NCBI GenBank assembly: GCA_947254045.1
Contig: CAMYBO010000014.1
Span: 1 to 16,359, forward strand
DNA length: 16,359 nt
From: an uncultured Granulicatella sp.
GTDB taxonomy: Bacteria; Bacillota; Bacilli; Lactobacillales; Aerococcaceae
Reading direction: 5' to 3'
Below, in pieces: positions 13,619 through 16,359 of this stretch; position 1 is the stretch's first letter, and each line of letters opens with the position of its first letter. The translations under genes and the position numbers were made by a program. Below the pieces are notes generated by a model. The model did not search any database. It saw nothing but the letters and a program-made list of their open reading frames with translations, and was not told the DNA's origin.

Positions 13619-14466
13619 TTATCTATCGATCAGATTTTGAATTATGATATCTTGCCTTAAATGTACGCAATTTAGATTTACAAAGTCAATATTACCAACA
13701 ATTTCTTGGACTTACCGTGATTCATCAAGATGATTCGATGATTGATTTAGGTGTAGGCAAGAACGTTTTAGTTCGATTAATCAAAACTGAGGAACTACGG
13801 GATGTTGCTAGTAGTTATGTCCTTTATCATTTGGCGATTTTACTCCCCTCTAGAGAAGATTTGGCACAGATTTTTAAACATTTTGTAGATCGTTCGGTTC
13901 CATTAATTGGAGCGAGTGATCATGACTATAGCGAAGCGATTTATTTAGAAGATACAGAAGGAAATGAAATTGAAATCTATCGCGATAGACCTGTTTCTGA
14001 ATGGGATATTAGAGAAGATGGCCGTATTATTAGGACAACAGAAGCGATGAATGCAGAAGGATTATATCGTTTAGCCACTCCTTTAGAAAGTCCTTATAAA
14101 ATGCCAGAAGGAAGCCGAATGGGGCATGTTCGTCTATCGGTTCGTAAGAGTGGTGTTTCGAGCGAATTTTATCAAAATGTTCTTCAAGTTCAAGATAAAT
14201 TCTCTGTTCGTTCTGCTTCATGGTTGGCCTCTGGAAATTATCACCATCATTTAGCAGTCAATGAAAGGGGTGGGCAAAATTTAACCACTAGAACAGAAGG
14301 AATGCGAGGATTAGCTTACTATACCGTTAATTTCAAAGATGAACAATTGTATCGAGATACGATTGAAAGAGCAAAGACATTTGCTAAAGATGTTGAAATA
14401 GGAGAATAGGAAGCAAGCTTTACAGATTTAGACGGTATAAAAACACGTTTAGTCTTGAATCGTTAA
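13619..14466 (+). pseudogene. Two-domain VOC-superfamily protein (CatE-like glyoxalase/extradiol dioxygenase fold), disrupted
   Basis: Reading across lesions gives about 280 residues, similar to B. subtilis CatE (about 285). The first VOC module contains YHLAILLPSREDLAQIF, DHDYSEAIYLEDTEGNEIEIY and the conserved RPVSEW. The second begins near MGHVRLSV and includes YHHHLAVN and GLAYYTV. The gene follows the nitroreductase by about 37 bases. Lesions: the codon 7 bases after AGAGGAGG is TTA (13619), not a start; the frame breaks at about 13652 (one base lost or two gained between IDQILNYDI and ALNVRNLDL); and TAG 14407-14409 interrupts before an in-frame tail SFTDLDGIKTRLVLNR ending at TAA 14464. 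GTG 13613 is too close to the ribosome site. The longest intact piece is 13717-14409. Metal ligands appear at His residues of both modules. Confidence 0.8.
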
Positions 14467-14484
14467 TTCTTTGTGGCTTACCTG

Positions 14485-14513
14485 TTGCACAAGTCTAGAG
14501 AATATTGTAAAAT
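14485..14513 (+). promoter_or_regulatory. serS promoter
   Basis: TTGCAC (14485-14490), a 17-base spacer and TAAAAT (14508-14513). Transcription would start near 14520, exactly where the T-box leader begins. Confidence 0.75.
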
Positions 14514-14519
14514 ACAGAC

Positions 14520-14776
14520 ATATAAAAACTGTATGAATAGTAACTTGAAGTCTTTTGTAGAGAGCTAGCGTTTGGTGAAAGTTAGTAAAGTATGACAAGC
14601 GAATCCACATACTATGATGCATGGCGAAAGCATTGATTAAGCCATCCGGAGCAAACCGTTATCGCAAATGAGTGCAATGGAAACATTGAATACGGGTGGT
14701 ACCGCGAAGATAAAAGTGAAACACACAACTTCGTCCCAGTGACAATTTGTCGGGGATGAGTTGTGTGTATTTTTTT
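14520..14776 (+). ncRNA. T-box leader of serS, Ser-responsive
   Basis: A tRNA-sensing leader that lets transcription continue into serS when tRNA-Ser is uncharged. The T-box core GGGTGGTACCGCG is at 14694-14706. Stem I shows the AGAGAG entry (14559-14564), a GGTGAAAG apical motif (14573-14580) and the stem AGTATG/CATACT (14589-14594 with 14608-14613) enclosing GAATCCA. The likely specifier codon is TCC (14604-14606), a serine codon, agreeing with the downstream gene. The terminator stem is at 14721-14768. The 365-base stretch 14467-14831 is fully accounted for by promoter, T-box and ribosome site. Confidence 0.95.
14721..14776 (+). terminator. T-box-controlled terminator
   Basis: Arms ACACACAACTTCGTCCC (14721-14737) and GGGGATGAGTTGTGTGT (14752-14768) pair with a few internal mismatches, followed by A and a run of T to 14776. 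The antiterminator uses the T-box core at 14694-14706 instead. Confidence 0.9.
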
Positions 14777-14831
14777 ACAATGGTTTAAACAAATTTTCAA
14801 CAGGCAAACAAAAGAAATTGGAGGAATCAAT

Positions 14832-16112
14832 ATGTTAGATATGAAACGAGTGAGAGATCACTTTGAAGAAGTTGTGGTTGGATTACAAAACCGCGGAGTA
14901 GAACGTAAAGTAGTAGAAGAATTGCGTGATTTAGACGAAAAACGTCGTGAATTAATTTTAAAAACGGAGCAATTAAAACAATACCGTAATACAGTAACGG
15001 AAGAAATTTCTCAATTAAAACGTAATAAAGAAGATGCTAGCGCAAAAATTGCTGAAATGAAACAAGTTGGGGAAGATGTAAAAGCAACAGATGCTTTATT
15101 AGCAGAAGTAGAAGAAAAATTAGAATACATCGCTTCACGCTTACCAAATATTGCTGCAGCAGATGTACCAGTAGGGGAAGATGAAAACGAAAACGTAGAA
15201 ATCCGTCGTGAAGGAACTCCTCGTGTCTTTGATTTTGAACCAAAACCACACTGGGAAGTAGCAGAAGCATTAGATATTTTAGACTTTGAAAGAGGAGCGA
15301 AAGTATCAGGGAGTCGTTTCTTATACTATAAAGGATTAGGTGCTCGTTTAGAACGTGCGATTTACAACTACATGTTAGATTTACATGTTGAAAAACATGG
15401 CTATACAGAAATGATTACACCATATTTAGTAAACGAACAATCAATGTATGGTACAGGACAATTCCCTAAATTTAAAGAAGATGTGTTCCAATTAACAGAC
15501 GAACGTAATTTAACATTAATTCCAACAGCAGAAGTTCCATTAACAAACTATTATGCAAATGAAATTTTAGAAGAAGCACAATTACCAATTTACTTCACAG
15601 CATTAAGTCCTTCATTCCGTTCAGAAGCAGGTAGTGCCGGAAGAGATACTCGTGGATTAATTCGTCTACACCAATTCAACAAAGTAGAAATGGTGAAATT
15701 CGCAACTCCTGAAACATCATTTGATGAATTAGAAAAAATGACAGATAATGCAGAAGATGTATTACGTGGATTAGGCTTACCATTCCGTACAATTGTATTA
15801 TGTACAGGAGATATGGGATTCTCAGCTTCTAAAACATATGATGTTGAAGTATGGATTCCAGCACAGGATACTTACCGTGAAATTAGTTCATGCTCAAACT
15901 GTGTAGACTTCCAAGCACGTCGTGCGAAAATTCGTTACCGTCAAACTGAAACTGGAAAAATTGAATTATTACACACATTAAATGGATCTGGTTTAGCAGT
16001 TGGTCGTACAGTAGCAGCCATCTTAGAAAACTACCAAGAAGCAGACGGAAGTGTAACAATTCCTGAAGCGTTAGTTCCATATATGGGTGGAGTTACAAAA
16101 ATTACTAAATAA
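14832..16112 (+). CDS. serS: Seryl-tRNA synthetase
   Basis: A 426-residue class II aminoacyl-tRNA synthetase that charges tRNA-Ser (and tRNA-Sec where present) with serine. The N-terminal long antiparallel coiled coil (about residues 25-105, rich in Lys and Glu) binds the tRNA long arm. The catalytic domain shows TAEVPLTNYY, motif 2 FRSEAGSAGRDTRGLIRLHQF, the TGDMGFSASKTYDVEVW block and motif 3 GSGLAVGRTVAAILENYQ. I start at ATG 14832, with GGAGGAATC upstream. An in-frame ATG at 14763 lies inside the terminator stem and is not used. Control is by the Ser T-box leader. The codon use is that of a highly expressed gene, strongly favouring TTA, GAA and CGT. Confidence 0.97.
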   Translation: MLDMKRVRDHFEEVVVGLQNRGVERKVVEELRDLDEKRRELILKTEQLKQYRNTVTEEISQLKRNKEDASAKIAEMKQVGEDVKATDALLAEVEEKLEYIASRLPNIAAADVPVGEDENENVEIRREGTPRVFDFEPKPHWEVAEALDILDFERGAKVSGSRFLYYKGLGARLERAIYNYMLDLHVEKHGYTEMITPYLVNEQSMYGTGQFPKFKEDVFQLTDERNLTLIPTAEVPLTNYYANEILEEAQLPIYFTALSPSFRSEAGSAGRDTRGLIRLHQFNKVEMVKFATPETSFDELEKMTDNAEDVLRGLGLPFRTIVLCTGDMGFSASKTYDVEVWIPAQDTYREISSCSNCVDFQARRAKIRYRQTETGKIELLHTLNGSGLAVGRTVAAILENYQEADGSVTIPEALVPYMGGVTKITK

Positions 16113-16124
16113 TGATTAGATGAA

Positions 16125-16215
16125 GAAAAGACTTTTTAATAATGGAAAGTACGCTAGCAGAATTTAGGTTCTTAGGCTCGGGTGCAATCTGTTGTTAAAG
16201 AGTCTTTTTCTTTTT
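16125..16215 (+). terminator. Terminator after serS with a large structured loop
   Basis: GAAAAGACTTTTTAA (from 16125) pairs with TTAAAGAGTCTTTTTC (16195-16210), followed by five T after C. The 56-base loop contains an inner AGCAGA/TCTGTT pairing. A long loop is unusual for an intrinsic terminator, but the T-rich tail and position support the call. Confidence 0.65.
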
Positions 16216-16227
16216 ATCAAAAAAAAT

Positions 16228-16258
16228 TGCATTTTATCATACTTAGTGATAAATTGCA
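16228..16258. promoter_or_regulatory. Operator-like inverted repeat before the right-edge gene
   Basis: TGCATTTTATCA (16228-16239) and TGATAAATTGCA (16247-16258) are inverted copies with one mismatch, separated by 7 bases. It ends 50 bases before the next ATG and just before AT-rich sequence that could hold a -10 (GATAAT, 16267-16272). Confidence 0.45.
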
Positions 16259-16308
16259 GAAATGATGATAATATACAAAATAAATATAAAAGTTGAGAGA
16301 GGGCATGT

Positions 16309-16359
16309 ATGAAAGTTTTAAAAGAAAGATTTGATACATGAAGTGATGCGATTATTGCT
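16309..16359 (+). pseudogene. 5' end of a probable TMEM175/DUF1211-family gene with in-frame TGA, cut by window edge
   Basis: AGAGAGGG lies 5-6 bases before ATG 16309. The frame reads MKVLKERFDT, TGA (16339-16341), then SDAIIA to the window edge. RxxxFSDAxxAI is the hallmark of the first helix of TMEM175/DUF1211 potassium channels, and here the residue before SD is the stop. The family call rests on 16 codons, so it is tentative. The TGA may be a nonsense mutation or a sequence error. What lies beyond 16359 is unknown. Confidence 0.45.

Noticed and set aside
13466..13660. Open frame overlapping the nitroreductase end and VOC start
   Set aside because: It is an out-of-frame read of the nitroreductase that happens to join the first VOC codons.
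14763..14831. Upstream ATG for serS
   Set aside because: It lies in the 3' arm of the T-box terminator; ATG 14832 has the ribosome site and gives the usual length.
13285..16341. Stop-codon readthrough or selenocysteine as explanation of the in-frame stops
   Set aside because: Three different stop codons are involved, none followed by a visible SECIS-like or stimulatory structure, and frameshifts occur in the same genes.

Overview
The window is AT-rich DNA from a low-GC Gram-positive bacterium. Strong AGGAGG-type ribosome binding sites, a T-box leader in front of serS, a lar (lactate racemase) locus of the Lactobacillus type and a phosphotransferase-system (PTS) sugar cassette all point to Lactobacillales. 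A Granulicatella/Carnobacteriaceae-like host is my best guess; this is inference, not read directly.

Region 1 (1-6200) is a nearly complete nickel-pincer lactate racemase system. On the minus strand, larA-larB-larC-larD run as one operon from a promoter at about 4557-4585 to a hairpin at 261-298. Divergently on the plus strand are larR (Crp/Fnr regulator) and larE (sacrificial sulfur transferase). LarB, LarE and LarC build the nickel-pincer nucleotide in that order, LarA uses it to interconvert D- and L-lactate, and LarD is a MIP-family channel probably passing lactic acid. One 18-bp near-palindrome (4595-4612) sits upstream of the larA -35 and overlaps the predicted larR -10, so it probably serves both directions. 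LarC is one uninterrupted ORF carrying a 42-residue histidine tract. A short unidentified minus-strand gene leaves the window at its left edge.

Region 2 (6200-8350) holds ordinary genes: a DUF924 protein and a secreted penicillin-binding D-Ala-D-Ala carboxypeptidase, followed by a clear terminator.

Region 3 (8350-13600) is accessory. An alpha-glucoside cassette (PTS EIICB, GH4 6-phospho-alpha-glucosidase, RpiR/GlvR-like regulator) lies between two copies of the 5' part of one nitroreductase gene. The left copy is a 107-bp remnant. The right copy is full length but broken by a frameshift and a nonsense codon. Both keep a similar leader with an operator-like compound palindrome. A perfect 26-bp palindrome overlapping a larger imperfect hairpin precedes the PTS gene.

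Region 4 (13600-16359) contains a broken two-domain VOC (glyoxalase/extradiol dioxygenase fold) gene, then a promoter, Ser T-box leader and serS, a terminator, and the first codons of a probable TMEM175/DUF1211 gene with an in-frame TGA at codon 11. The nitroreductase, VOC and DUF1211 genes carry TAA, TAG and TGA respectively, so the right half is either a decaying accessory region or a stretch of poor consensus; it is not a case of stop-codon recoding.
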